Source: Bacillota bacterium
GTDB lineage: Bacteria; Bacillota; UBA4882; UBA8346
Length of the DNA stretch: 46,799 nt
Direction of reading: 5' to 3'
Assembly (NCBI GenBank): GCA_029553165.1
Contig: JAKPCT010000011.1
Coordinates: 1 to 46,799 of the forward strand
Made by a program: the position numbers and the translations under genes. Of this stretch, positions 8,191 to 15,891 are shown piece after piece. Position 1 is the first letter of the stretch. Each line of letters starts with the position of its first letter. The notes beneath the pieces were generated by a model. The model saw only the letters and a list, made by a program, of their open reading frames with translations. It was not told the DNA's origin and made no database searches.

Positions 8191-8405
8191 ACTGTCTACC
8201 AGTTATACTATAATGATAATAGACAGAAAGAAGACAGGCGACTTATGAATAATCATGGAGGTCTTTTAGGTGCTTGTGTTGGGATAGATGGAATTAAAGA
8301 TTACATCAACTGAAGTCCCTGTAAATTTTATTCAATTTGCAGGTTCCCGGATCAAAATAAAATTATAAGATACATCAAGGGGTAAAACCCGATGGAGGTG
8401 ATGTA

Positions 8406-8930
8406 ATGAAAGCCTATACTTCAATATCCAATGGTCAACACTTCTGTACTACTACTAAACGGATTAAGGTCTTAAAAGTTGTTGGTGAAGCTGTGGGTCA
8501 ATTGGTACTTGATAATTCTACTTGTATCAATGCAATCAAAATAGATAGAGTTAAGGCATTCTTGTTAAAATCCAGTGATAGCTTATTTGATAATAAAATA
8601 GTTAAAGAAGGTATTATTCGGAAGGAAGTATTTTATGTTGATCCCGAAAATCGATTAAGATTTTTGTCCGAAGACATACCTTTCATGCTGACAGTCGATC
8701 TTCCTGGATTTAAACCAAATGCTTTTACAGAGGTTCAAAATCACTTACTTGACATTGAGGTCGACTATCTCTTAACACCTGCGAAACAATGTATTCCTGG
8801 ATGTCTCCATCAAAAGATTGTTGCTCATATATTAGTCAAAGCGTCAGAATGGACCCAGTTGGATGTAGTAACAAATGTTGAATTGTATCCTAAAGTAAGT
8901 TATGCTGCTAAAAGATGTAGTTGCTATTAA
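8406..8930 (+). CDS. SPOCS/DUF3794-domain protein, probable spore-surface or spore-envelope component
   Basis: 174 residues, start ATG 8406 after GGAGGTG. The central part, about residues 75-155, matches the SPOCS (DUF3794) pattern: VFYVDPENRLRFLSEDIPF, then a long beta-rich half with LLDIEVDYLLT and a conserved stretch before AHILVKASEW. In SipL this fold helps anchor spore-coat morphogenesis, and DUF3794 proteins in general occur in spore formers. The C-terminus is Cys-rich (KRCSCY), suggesting cross-linking. There is no signal peptide, consistent with a mother-cell protein assembled onto the spore. The collagen-like spore-surface protein follows after a terminator. Confidence 0.75.
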   Translation: MKAYTSISNGQHFCTTTKRIKVLKVVGEAVGQLVLDNSTCINAIKIDRVKAFLLKSSDSLFDNKIVKEGIIRKEVFYVDPENRLRFLSEDIPFMLTVDLPGFKPNAFTEVQNHLLDIEVDYLLTPAKQCIPGCLHQKIVAHILVKASEWTQLDVVTNVELYPKVSYAAKRCSCY

Positions 8931-8948
8931 AATAGTATAAATTGTTAG

Positions 8949-8976
8949 GTCGAGGTTTAAAGCCTCGGCTTTTTTT
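8949..8976 (+). terminator. Intrinsic terminator after the SPOCS gene
   Basis: GTCGAGG (8949-8955) pairs with CCTCGGC (8963-8969) with one G-T pair, then seven T (8970-8976). Confidence 0.85.
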
Positions 8977-9088
8977 ATATCGTCTTTAATAACAATTTTC
9001 AGTTTTTGATATCAAAGTGTCTTCTGCAGTATCTCATTTATCGATCATACCTCGTAAAATGAATTATCATAAAAGGAGGTGGGGATCG

Positions 9089-10054
9089 ATGGAACAGGAA
9101 TTCACGAAAATTCCTAACCTTAGAAAATTACTTGAAGAACTGGCAGAGTTACTCGAAGACGCTAAATTATCGAGAGATTTTCGAGACTTCATCATTGAAG
9201 ATCTAAAATTACTCAAGAGATGTTTTAAAGAAGAGAATATTTTATGCTTAATTAATGTCCTTGGAGTACTCTTCGATAAGCTTGTTGCAAGACTGTTGAG
9301 TTGCCCTGATTTATGCAATGTTATTGTTCCGATCTTACTGTTAATTAATCAAATTCAACAGATCCTTTTAAAATTCCCTATCAGTGTTGTTGGACCGACT
9401 GGGCCAACCGGACCTACGGGACCAAAAGGAGCAACCGGAGCCACCGGACCAGCGGGAGCCACAGGGGCAACCGGACCAGCGGGAGCCACAGGGGCAACCG
9501 GACCAGCAGGACCAGCAGGAGCAACCGGAGCCACCGGACCAGCGGGAGCCACAGGGGCAACCGGACCAGCAGGAGCTACAGGGGCAACCGGACCAGCAGG
9601 AGCCACGGGGGCAACCGGACCGATAGGACCAACTGGACCCGGATTCCCAGCAACATATGCATATATATATAATGTAGATGAGGTTTCAATACCAGTCGAA
9701 GCAGATCTACCTTTCAGTACCAACGGGTTAATTGTTGGAGGAATCGCTCATACCCCTGGTGCTACAGAAATCTTCATCAATGAAACCGGGGATTATGAAA
9801 TAACATTCTCCGTTCAAGCTGATCGTGTCAATCAATTTGCACTTTTCCTCAACGATGTACTGGTACCTGGTTCAATCTATAGTATCGGAGCAGCTAATAT
9901 TGGTAATATTGGAAGTGTAATCATTTCAATAACTGCACCGGCAGTACTGACTATTCGCAATCATACTTCATTTAATGCGGTTACACTTCAAACAGAGATC
10001 GGAGGCCTACAAAACCAAGTTAATGCTGCAATTAAAATCATTAGACTATCCTAG
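9089..10054 (+). CDS. Collagen-like BclA-type spore-surface protein
   Basis: 321 residues from ATG 9089, eight bases after an AAAGGAGGTGG site; the upstream in-frame start at 9017 has no such site. Three parts are clear. Residues 1-101 are a Leu-rich helical head with three Cys residues. Residues 102-185 are 28 uninterrupted Gly-X-Y triplets, mostly GAT and GPA, which would form a collagen triple helix. Residues 186-321 are a beta-rich C-terminal domain like the BclA C-terminal (TNF/C1q-like) trimer head. Such proteins form the hair-like nap of exosporia or the spore crust. The head is not the canonical exosporium leader of Bacillus cereus, so the attachment route is unknown. Perfect terminator downstream. 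Confidence 0.88.
   Translation: MEQEFTKIPNLRKLLEELAELLEDAKLSRDFRDFIIEDLKLLKRCFKEENILCLINVLGVLFDKLVARLLSCPDLCNVIVPILLLINQIQQILLKFPISVVGPTGPTGPTGPKGATGATGPAGATGATGPAGATGATGPAGPAGATGATGPAGATGATGPAGATGATGPAGATGATGPIGPTGPGFPATYAYIYNVDEVSIPVEADLPFSTNGLIVGGIAHTPGATEIFINETGDYEITFSVQADRVNQFALFLNDVLVPGSIYSIGAANIGNIGSVIISITAPAVLTIRNHTSFNAVTLQTEIGGLQNQVNAAIKIIRLS
9392..9643 (+). repeat. Collagen-coding tandem repeat (28 Gly-X-Y triplets)
   Basis: Nine-base units in a higher-order pattern of 27 bases (GAT-GAT-GPA) repeated about six times with near-identical DNA, e.g. GGAGCCACAGGGGCAACCGG. The low nucleotide divergence suggests recent unit gain by slippage, so length may vary between strains. Confidence 0.9.
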
Positions 10055-10070
10055 CGCTATATTTAAACTT

Positions 10071-10096
10071 AAAGAAGCCCTTTACCGGGCTTCTTT
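10071..10096 (+). terminator. Intrinsic terminator after the collagen-like gene
   Basis: Perfect ten-pair hairpin AAAGAAGCCC (10071-10080) with GGGCTTCTTT (10087-10096), six-base loop, ending in three T. Confidence 0.85.
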
Positions 10097-10202
10097 AATA
10101 TTTAATTAAAGGAAAAAGTGACTGCTTGATTGAATTTTTTTTAAAAGGAATTTTAACTGCGAATGTTTTGTGGTTATTGTTAAGAAAAAAGGAGTGGACA
10201 AT

Positions 10203-11210
10203 TTGGTAAAAGACAATCAAATTAAAATTAAACAACCACCGGTGCTGTTTGATAAAACGCAAGAGTTAATAGGTACAATTGAGTCGATAGTTGGAGGACC
10301 GTTAATTACCTATTGGAATAATCCGCGGGGCGAGATCTGTCATAATGATGTTATTGCTTTTTACGAATTGATTGAAAAGATCGGGAAACAATCGAAGTTA
10401 TTTTTATTTATTAAATCCCGGGGTGGACACGGGCAAGCGTCATTACGGATTATGAATATGTTACGCCAGTATACTAACGAAATTATTGCTTTAGTACCGA
10501 TTGAATGTGCTTCAGCGGCAACAATGCTAGTATTAGGTGCCAATGAGATTCATATGGGTCCGATGGCATTTTTAAGCGCGGTTGATACTTCGCTGGAACA
10601 CGATCTTTCTCCGATTGATCGTGATAATGATCGGGTAAGTGTCAGTCTGGATGAGTTAAAACGGGTTTTAAAGTTATGGAAACAAGAAGCCAGTGAGCGG
10701 GATAAAAATCCGTTTGAATCCCTCTATAACTACATTCATCCGCTGGTTATCGGGGCGGTTGATCGGGCTGATTCGTTGTCGATTATGATCTGTAAAGAAC
10801 TGTTATCATACCATATTGACGATCCCGAGAAAGTTGAAGCAATTGCCCAGACACTTAATTCAAAATACCCTTCACACAGTTATCCAATTATGATTAATGA
10901 GGCTAAAAAAGTCGGACTCAATGTTAAACCGCTCACCAAAGAGTTAAATACTTTATTATTGGAATTGAACGAACTCTATAGTGAGATGGGTCAGAAAGCG
11001 ACTACTGATTTTGACGAGATTCGGGCTCATAGTAATGAAATAATTAATATTCTGGAAGCCAAAGGCTTGCAAATATACTATCAACAGGATAAGGACTGGT
11101 TTTATCGAATGGAAGAAAGACGCTGGATAACGATGAATGATAACAGTGGCTGGCGTAAGATTGAGAAAGATAAAGGGCAGATCAAAAAGTCAGTTTTTTA
11201 TATTTCATAA
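10203..11210 (+). CDS. Cytosolic ClpP/SppA-fold serine protease of the SDH_sah type
   Basis: 335 residues from TTG 10203, eight bases after a GGAG site at 10191-10194; the upstream in-frame start at 10170 lies before that site. There is no signal peptide or membrane segment. The first half has the crotonase-like fold of SDH proteinases: a strand-rich LFLFIKSRGGHGQASL, then CASAATMLVLGANEIHMGP, in which S104 is the likely nucleophile. The second half is helical and ends in a WFYRMEERRW segment. These proteins cleave misfolded or membrane-protein substrates, but the substrate here is unknown. It is monocistronic or leads into the cluster at 11.3 kb after a consensus promoter. Confidence 0.7.
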   Translation: MVKDNQIKIKQPPVLFDKTQELIGTIESIVGGPLITYWNNPRGEICHNDVIAFYELIEKIGKQSKLFLFIKSRGGHGQASLRIMNMLRQYTNEIIALVPIECASAATMLVLGANEIHMGPMAFLSAVDTSLEHDLSPIDRDNDRVSVSLDELKRVLKLWKQEASERDKNPFESLYNYIHPLVIGAVDRADSLSIMICKELLSYHIDDPEKVEAIAQTLNSKYPSHSYPIMINEAKKVGLNVKPLTKELNTLLLELNELYSEMGQKATTDFDEIRAHSNEIINILEAKGLQIYYQQDKDWFYRMEERRWITMNDNSGWRKIEKDKGQIKKSVFYIS

Positions 11211-11233
11211 ATTTAACAATTAAGAAGAAACAA

Positions 11234-11262
11234 TTGACAAACGGGAGAAAAGATATTATTAT
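11234..11262 (+). promoter_or_regulatory. Consensus sigma-A promoter for the paralogue cluster
   Basis: TTGACA (11234-11239), a 17-base spacer, then TATTAT (11257-11262). Transcription would start near 11269 and give a short leader containing the hairpin at 11294. Confidence 0.65.
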
Positions 11263-11285
11263 ATTATTAATAACAATATTATAAC

Positions 11286-11339
11286 AAGGAGGGCTTCAAA
11301 CTTTAAGTTGTTACTTTTAGTTTGAAAACAGATAAGATG
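11286..11339 (+). promoter_or_regulatory. Hairpin between Shine-Dalgarno and start codon, copy 1
   Basis: AAGGAGGG (11286-11293) is followed directly by TTCAAACT (11295-11302), which pairs with AGTTTGAA (11319-11326). Inside it, after two unpaired T on each side, AAG (11305-11307) pairs with CTT (11314-11316) around a TTGTTA loop. ATG 11337 lies ten bases past the hairpin. Folding would bring the distant ribosome site to normal spacing from the ATG. The same architecture occurs at 13354 with different outer-stem sequence. Confidence 0.65.
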
Positions 11340-12371
11340 GGTAATTTTATTAAAAAACAACTGTTGCGAGTGAATGGTCTTCAGTTAATAATTGCGGTAG
11401 TAGTGCTTATTGTTTTAAACGGTAATGATTTTGGGTTTATTGGTTTCTCAAAAAAAATGTATACCGGTATTGGATTAGAACAGTTAACAACGATTGACCA
11501 ATTACAGACGGAATTTGAGCGAGAACCTAAAGATCCTGTGATGATTAAAACTGATAAATATTTAGTAACAGAATGGGCGATCTTTAAAAAAGATAAACCT
11601 CAAGCAGTTTATGTTTTATTTCCGCTTGAGGATAAACTTGTGGCAGCACTGGTGCCAATTAATTATTTGAAGCGAAATTCGGAGAATAAAGAATTGGTTC
11701 TTAAAGGTGTTGTTAGGCATTTAACTGAATGGCGCAACATTATCGACAGTTTTGACGATGAAGATGTTGATAAAAATGAACTTAGTAAACGCTTAGTTCC
11801 TTATTTGATTAACTGTTATGGAGATTTGGGTTTTAATTCGCATCCGTTATCAGCATTGATAATTTCAATTTTACCAATGGGTTATATTCTTTGGAAGGTG
11901 CTTAACCTTCTTTTACCTGGCACCAGCAAGTTAGCACTGAAACTGTCTAAATATGGTGATTTGGAAACAATAGGGCAGAGTATTGATGAAGAATTAGAAC
12001 AGAAAATAAAACTAAAGATTGCATCGGTGACAATTACTGAATCCTGGTTTATTGCCAAAGTATTTCTCGGAATCAATGTTGTTCCTTTGAACCATGTTGT
12101 TTGGGTACATAAACAGACGACCCAGCATTATCAGAATTATATTCCTACCGGGAAGTCATACCAGATCTGCTTGTATACTGATCGAGGCGAGACCTATATG
12201 ATAACATTGCCGGATGAGAATAGTGTTGATCAACTGATTGTCTACTTTGTTCAGAATTTACCCTGGATTATCTGTGGTTACAATGAGGAATTGAAAGACT
12301 TATGGAGTTCGAATAGATCAGGTTTTATTACAGAAATCAATAATCGTAAGGACAGTTTTTTATCAAATTAA
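11337..12371 (+). CDS. Two-segment membrane protein of unknown family, paralogue 1
   Basis: 344 residues from ATG 11337; an in-frame TTG at 11322 (five codons upstream) sits in the leader hairpin and is the alternative. Two membrane segments are visible, near residues 16-33 and 172-195. Between them is a domain with charged stretches (DSFDDEDVDKNEL), and after the second segment a domain of about 140 residues with alternating strands that looks like a bacterial PH-type fold, ending in a signature LPWIICGY and a polar tail. The protein at 13401 aligns along its whole length. No enzymatic motif is seen. The two copies flank a DUF4261 gene. Confidence 0.75.
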   Translation: MGNFIKKQLLRVNGLQLIIAVVVLIVLNGNDFGFIGFSKKMYTGIGLEQLTTIDQLQTEFEREPKDPVMIKTDKYLVTEWAIFKKDKPQAVYVLFPLEDKLVAALVPINYLKRNSENKELVLKGVVRHLTEWRNIIDSFDDEDVDKNELSKRLVPYLINCYGDLGFNSHPLSALIISILPMGYILWKVLNLLLPGTSKLALKLSKYGDLETIGQSIDEELEQKIKLKIASVTITESWFIAKVFLGINVVPLNHVVWVHKQTTQHYQNYIPTGKSYQICLYTDRGETYMITLPDENSVDQLIVYFVQNLPWIICGYNEELKDLWSSNRSGFITEINNRKDSFLSN

Positions 12372-12451
12372 TAATGATGTAAAGTTATCCGTCGGCTTTT
12401 GGCATCATGAACGCAGTACAATTAATTTATTGAATATTCTGGAGGATAAAT

Positions 12452-13183
12452 ATGTTCCAAGTTTCAAATGTTTTACTTAATTCAACACATATTAACTGGG
12501 ATGCATTTAAACGTCAATTTACTGAAGATTGGGACATTGACATTTCTGCTGAATCACCTGATAAAGATTGTCTTGTTTTCACAGTTGACTGGCTATGTGT
12601 TTCATGCATGTTCATACCTGCACCTGTTCCTAATAATGAGGCAGTACTTTATGCTGAGAATAATTATACCTGGGGGGAAGCGGTTGAAGTTACAAGTTCA
12701 CATCAAGCGCATGTGATCGTCTCGATTTTAGATCCGTTACATACTGCGGATGCAATTGAATGCTTATTGTTGCATACCAAAGTGGTCAGCTCCTTGTTGA
12801 AGTTGGACAATGCCATCGGAGTTTGTCAATCTCCGACAGTTCTGTCGCCGGAATTTTATATTCATGAAGCACAAAGAATATATCAAGGAGTATTGCCAAT
12901 ATTAACCTGGGTCTATATCGGCCTGTATCAGGATGAAGATGGTGTCTCGGGTTTTACCAGCGGACTTAATAAGTTTGGAAAAGATGAAATTGAGATTATC
13001 AGGTCGCAGCAGGAAGGGTATCAAATTTATGATATGTTGGCAAGTATAGCAGCTTATGTTATTCAGAATAATGTTAAACTAAAAGATGGTGAAACGATTG
13101 GAATGGGACCGGAGCAAAAACTGCAAATTACCCGTTCCGAAGGAGTAGCAATGAATGGTGAGAGTTTGAAGATCGCATTTTGA
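12452..13183 (+). CDS. DUF4261-domain protein
   Basis: 243 residues, start ATG 12452 after CTGGAGG. It resembles the DUF4261 family: an early MFIPAPVPNNEA segment, a middle stretch HQAHVIVSILD, then KLDNAIGVCQSPTVLSPEFY and a C-terminal part with SIAAYVI. No membrane segment or signal peptide. DUF4261 has no established activity; family members often lie among immunity-like or accessory genes. Here it sits between two paralogous membrane proteins, so a functional link with them is likely but not shown. Confidence 0.65.
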   Translation: MFQVSNVLLNSTHINWDAFKRQFTEDWDIDISAESPDKDCLVFTVDWLCVSCMFIPAPVPNNEAVLYAENNYTWGEAVEVTSSHQAHVIVSILDPLHTADAIECLLLHTKVVSSLLKLDNAIGVCQSPTVLSPEFYIHEAQRIYQGVLPILTWVYIGLYQDEDGVSGFTSGLNKFGKDEIEIIRSQQEGYQIYDMLASIAAYVIQNNVKLKDGETIGMGPEQKLQITRSEGVAMNGESLKIAF

Positions 13184-13353
13184 AAAAAACTGGGGCTATT
13201 ACTACCAATAATGTCAAGAGATTGTTGGGGATCAGTTGAGGAGAAGATGATCTCCTAAAAAAAGATTGCTTAACACGGATATATAGTAAAATTAAGTATT
13301 TGGTATCGCGAGAAATCTGATACAATGATGATGTATTATATGATAATCAACAA

Positions 13354-13412
13354 GGGGGAAGTTGTCAGCTACAATTAAGTTGTCTTGGTTGTAGTTGATA
13401 GTGAAAGAGATG
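13354..13412 (+). promoter_or_regulatory. Hairpin between Shine-Dalgarno and start codon, copy 2
   Basis: GGGGG (13354-13358) is followed by an outer stem in which CAGCTACAA (13366-13374) pairs with TTGTAGTTG (13389-13397), nine pairs with one G-T. The inner part is again TT, then AAG (13377-13379) with CTT (13384-13386) around TTGT. GTG 13401 lies three bases past the stem. Inner sequence TTAAGTTGT is the same as in copy 1 while the outer stem differs base for base yet still pairs, i.e. it covaries. Confidence 0.65.
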
Positions 13413-14444
13413 TTTGGTTTTATTAAAAAACAGTTGTTGCGAGTTAATTGTTTGCAGTTAGTTATTGCTTTGATAGTACTTGGAATAATGGGAACAGCAT
13501 TCTGTGATCATTTTGATTTTTATCTTAAACGGTTTACTAATAAGGGACTTGAACAGATCACAACAGTTGAACAGTTGCAAAGGAAATATGACAGTGATTC
13601 TGAAAAACTGGTCAGTTTTATGGCTGATCAGATTATAATAACCAACTGGGTTATTTTCAAAAATTACAAGCCGGATGCGGTATTTCTGTTAGCGCCAATT
13701 GAGGACAACTTAGTAACCGTTTTAGTACCGATTAGTTTTGTGAAGAAAAATGCAAACAAGACAGGTTTAACATTTAAAGGGATTGTCAGGTCGCTTACTG
13801 CTAAAGAAGATATCATTGACAGTTTTGCTGATGAGGATATCGACAAGGCTCAACTCCGTACTAAAATTTTACCGTATATGATTCATTGTTATGATGATTA
13901 TGGCTTTGAAACATCACCGTTAATTGGAGCAATCGCTCTGGTTTTATCACTACTCTTTATAATATGGAAGATAATAAATCTTACGGTCCCAAAGAGTAAC
14001 CGTTTGGTTAAAAGACTTACTCGATATGGAGACATGGAGCACTTGGAAGAAAGTATTGCTGCAGAGCTTGTAAACAAAGTGAAGTTTAGGACCGCACGAA
14101 TAATTATTACTGAATCTTGGCTGGTCCAGAAGAAATTGCTAAGTATCGACCTTGTCCCGTTGGAGCAAATTGTCTGGGTCTATAAACATACTACCAAACA
14201 TTATTATGGCTTTATTCCAACAGGAAATTCCTATTCGCTTGCTGTTAATACAACTCTGGGGACAGTTCATCTATTTGATTTGCGAACAGAAAAACAGGTT
14301 GATGAGCTGATTGATTACTTTGAACGGAATTTACCCTGGATCATTTGTGGTTATAGTACAGAAATGGATAATTTATGGAGTAAAAACCGATCCAGTTTAA
14401 TTACAGAAGTCAACAACCGTAAGAACAGTAGTCGGTCAAGTTAA
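13401..14444 (+). CDS. Two-segment membrane protein of unknown family, paralogue 2
   Basis: 347 residues from GTG 13401, chosen because it follows the leader hairpin; in-frame TTG 13395 and ATG 13410 are alternatives. It shares layout and most motifs with the protein at 11337: first membrane segment near residues 18-36, an acidic DSFADEDIDKAQL stretch, second segment near 174-198, and a PH-like C-terminal domain with ITESW, PTGNSY and LPWIICGY. Duplication was followed by considerable divergence, so both copies are probably kept for use. Function unknown. Confidence 0.75.
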   Translation: MKEMFGFIKKQLLRVNCLQLVIALIVLGIMGTAFCDHFDFYLKRFTNKGLEQITTVEQLQRKYDSDSEKLVSFMADQIIITNWVIFKNYKPDAVFLLAPIEDNLVTVLVPISFVKKNANKTGLTFKGIVRSLTAKEDIIDSFADEDIDKAQLRTKILPYMIHCYDDYGFETSPLIGAIALVLSLLFIIWKIINLTVPKSNRLVKRLTRYGDMEHLEESIAAELVNKVKFRTARIIITESWLVQKKLLSIDLVPLEQIVWVYKHTTKHYYGFIPTGNSYSLAVNTTLGTVHLFDLRTEKQVDELIDYFERNLPWIICGYSTEMDNLWSKNRSSLITEVNNRKNSSRSS

Positions 14445-14476
14445 CGAAGGTTGTTGCTAATACTGGAGTAATGTAA

Positions 14477-15025
14477 ATGCAGAAGTTTTTAGTGGTTGGT
14501 ATTGATAATCCTTACATGATCTTTGAGCGCTGTAGTTGTTTGAAAGCAAAGAAAAGACTTAACTTCTATCGTTATCTGGATGTTGCTGAGTATTTTGGGG
14601 AAGTGATCTGCTTGGAAACATTAGAGGGTGAAGCAACCGCAACATTAACTGATATGATAATCTTCGGAGTAAAAGGGGAGCTTTGGCCGTTGACGAAAGA
14701 AGATTTTCGGCAACGTTATCGTTGTTACGACGGTAATCGCGAATGTGTCTCCGATGGCCGTATCAGTCAATCAGGGGTTTTGATCAAATCTCATACCCGG
14801 GAATATTTGATTACTGAAGCGGAATTACGGACCTTTAAAATTTGTTATCCTTCAGAATTAACAGTGGTCGATGCTTTGCAGTTGCCGGAAGCAATCCGGC
14901 TTGAGACTGTTTGGGGAGTTTACCAGGCGAGACAAGGCGATTATCTTCTGATCAACAGTAGCGCTGATTATTATATCTGTGATCAGGAGATCTTTAAGCT
15001 CACTTATGAGTTGATTGACGTTTAA
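14477..15025 (+). CDS. Protein with two PGDYG-like repeats, function unknown
   Basis: 182 residues from ATG 14477, with a GGAG site upstream, 32 bases after the preceding gene and so probably in the same operon. Two stretches look alike: KGELWPLTKEDFRQRYRCYD in the middle and RQGDYLL...DQEIFKLTYELID at the end. Both follow the pattern of short PGDYG domains (a Gly-x-Tyr/Trp turn, then a Phe-x-x-x-Tyr helix). No signal peptide or membrane segment is visible. The family has no established activity, so nothing more can be said about its role. Confidence 0.6.
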   Translation: MQKFLVVGIDNPYMIFERCSCLKAKKRLNFYRYLDVAEYFGEVICLETLEGEATATLTDMIIFGVKGELWPLTKEDFRQRYRCYDGNRECVSDGRISQSGVLIKSHTREYLITEAELRTFKICYPSELTVVDALQLPEAIRLETVWGVYQARQGDYLLINSSADYYICDQEIFKLTYELIDV

Positions 15026-15357
15026 TTTGTTATAAGTCCATGGGTTTCTGTCATAGGCTGGTGTAATACCGGCCTTATTTTTTTCTGGTTTTTAGAGAGT
15101 TAAATAATTAACTATAAAATTTTTGGTCTAAGATCACGATAATTTGAATATTATTTAAATTGTATTGCCACGGTGGAAACATAATCGTGGCTTTGATCTA
15201 TTTCTTTTTGTCAATCTTGCCATAATTATTTTGCAGGATTTTGAAATGTTATATTTAATTATATATGTTAAAATTTTTTTAAAATTAGATTACTGTAACG
15301 TTTAAGATAACTTCAGTTTAAATAGTAATAGTAATAATTAAAAAGGGAGGTTTGTAA
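15026..15357. other. Spacer and leader upstream of the hydrogenase operon
   Basis: 332 bases. It holds the terminator of the preceding gene (15055-15084), a small region where GCCACG (15167-15172) can pair with CGTGGC (15186-15191) or CACGAT (15135-15140) with ATCGTG (15184-15189), and a possible sigma-A promoter TTGAAA (15241-15246), 17 bases, TATGTT (15264-15269). No gene is seen. Confidence 0.45.
15055..15084 (+). terminator. Intrinsic terminator after the PGDYG-like gene
   Basis: AGGCTGGT (15055-15062) pairs with ACCGGCCT (15068-15075), one G-T pair, five-base loop, followed by TATTTTTTT. Confidence 0.8.
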
Positions 15358-15891
15358 ATGGCGAAAGCAGGTGTCCGAGCGCAAACAGTGAGTTTGAAAA
15401 AGATCCCCGCAGAGAAGTTTACACAACTAGAACAATACATCGAGAGTTTACCAAGTACCAAAGGAGCATTAATCGACATTCTCTATCATGCTCAAGAGAT
15501 CTTTGGTTTTTTACCGCGGGAAGTGCTGCTCTTTATAGCACAAAAGCTTGGTATATCCGGTGCCGAGGTTTTTGGAGTCGTCAGTTTCTATTCAAACTTT
15601 AAGCTAAGTCCAATTGGGTTACACAACATCAGTGTCTGTATGGGAACAGCTTGTTTTGTCAAGGGCGCTCCGGCGATTTTGCAACGTTTGCATGAGATTT
15701 TGGGTATCAAAGAAGGTGAAACAACTGCTGATGGTTTATTTAGCTTGCGTAACCTGCGTTGTGTTGGTGCCTGTAGCTTGGCGCCGGTTGTAATGATCGA
15801 TGATAAGGTTTATGGACGGGTAACGCCTGAAGAGATTGAAAAAATTATTGAAGAGTACCGGAATAAGGAGGTGGCCAAGAATGATCTTTGA
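15358..15891 (+). CDS. hydC: NuoE-like [2Fe-2S] subunit of NAD-linked [FeFe]-hydrogenase
   Basis: 177 residues, ATG 15358 after GGGAGG. The small subunit passes electrons between the flavin subunit and the hydrogenase subunit. A helical N-terminal domain precedes a thioredoxin-like [2Fe-2S] domain with the cluster ligands C94-x4-C99 (CMGTAC) and C135-x3-C139 (CVGAC). Length and motifs are normal for NuoE/HydC/HndA. It is the first gene of hydC-hydB-hydA and its end overlaps the hydB start by 11 bases, implying coupled translation. The three-subunit make-up is that of group A3 hydrogenases, several of which are electron-bifurcating with NADH and ferredoxin. Confidence 0.92.
   Translation: MAKAGVRAQTVSLKKIPAEKFTQLEQYIESLPSTKGALIDILYHAQEIFGFLPREVLLFIAQKLGISGAEVFGVVSFYSNFKLSPIGLHNISVCMGTACFVKGAPAILQRLHEILGIKEGETTADGLFSLRNLRCVGACSLAPVVMIDDKVYGRVTPEEIEKIIEEYRNKEVAKNDL

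Noticed and set aside
8245..8313. 22-codon open frame (MNNHGGLLGACVG) ahead of the SPOCS gene
   Set aside because: No convincing ribosome site and no supporting context; too short to separate from chance.
8949..8976. Hairpin considered as a riboswitch or small RNA
   Set aside because: It is a plain stem with a T run directly after a stop codon, i.e. a terminator.
9392..9643. Regular repeats considered as a CRISPR array
   Set aside because: Units are contiguous nine-base codon triplets without spacers and encode collagen.
9355..9723. Open frame on the minus strand and another plus frame inside the collagen repeat
   Set aside because: Both are shadows produced by the nine-base repeat; they have no ribosome site and the annotated frame has all protein features.
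15262..15290. Possible Rex-type palindrome (GTTAAAATTTTTTTAAAA) upstream of the hydrogenase genes
   Set aside because: Half-sites and spacing do not match the known Rex consensus; it is more likely plain A/T-rich promoter DNA.
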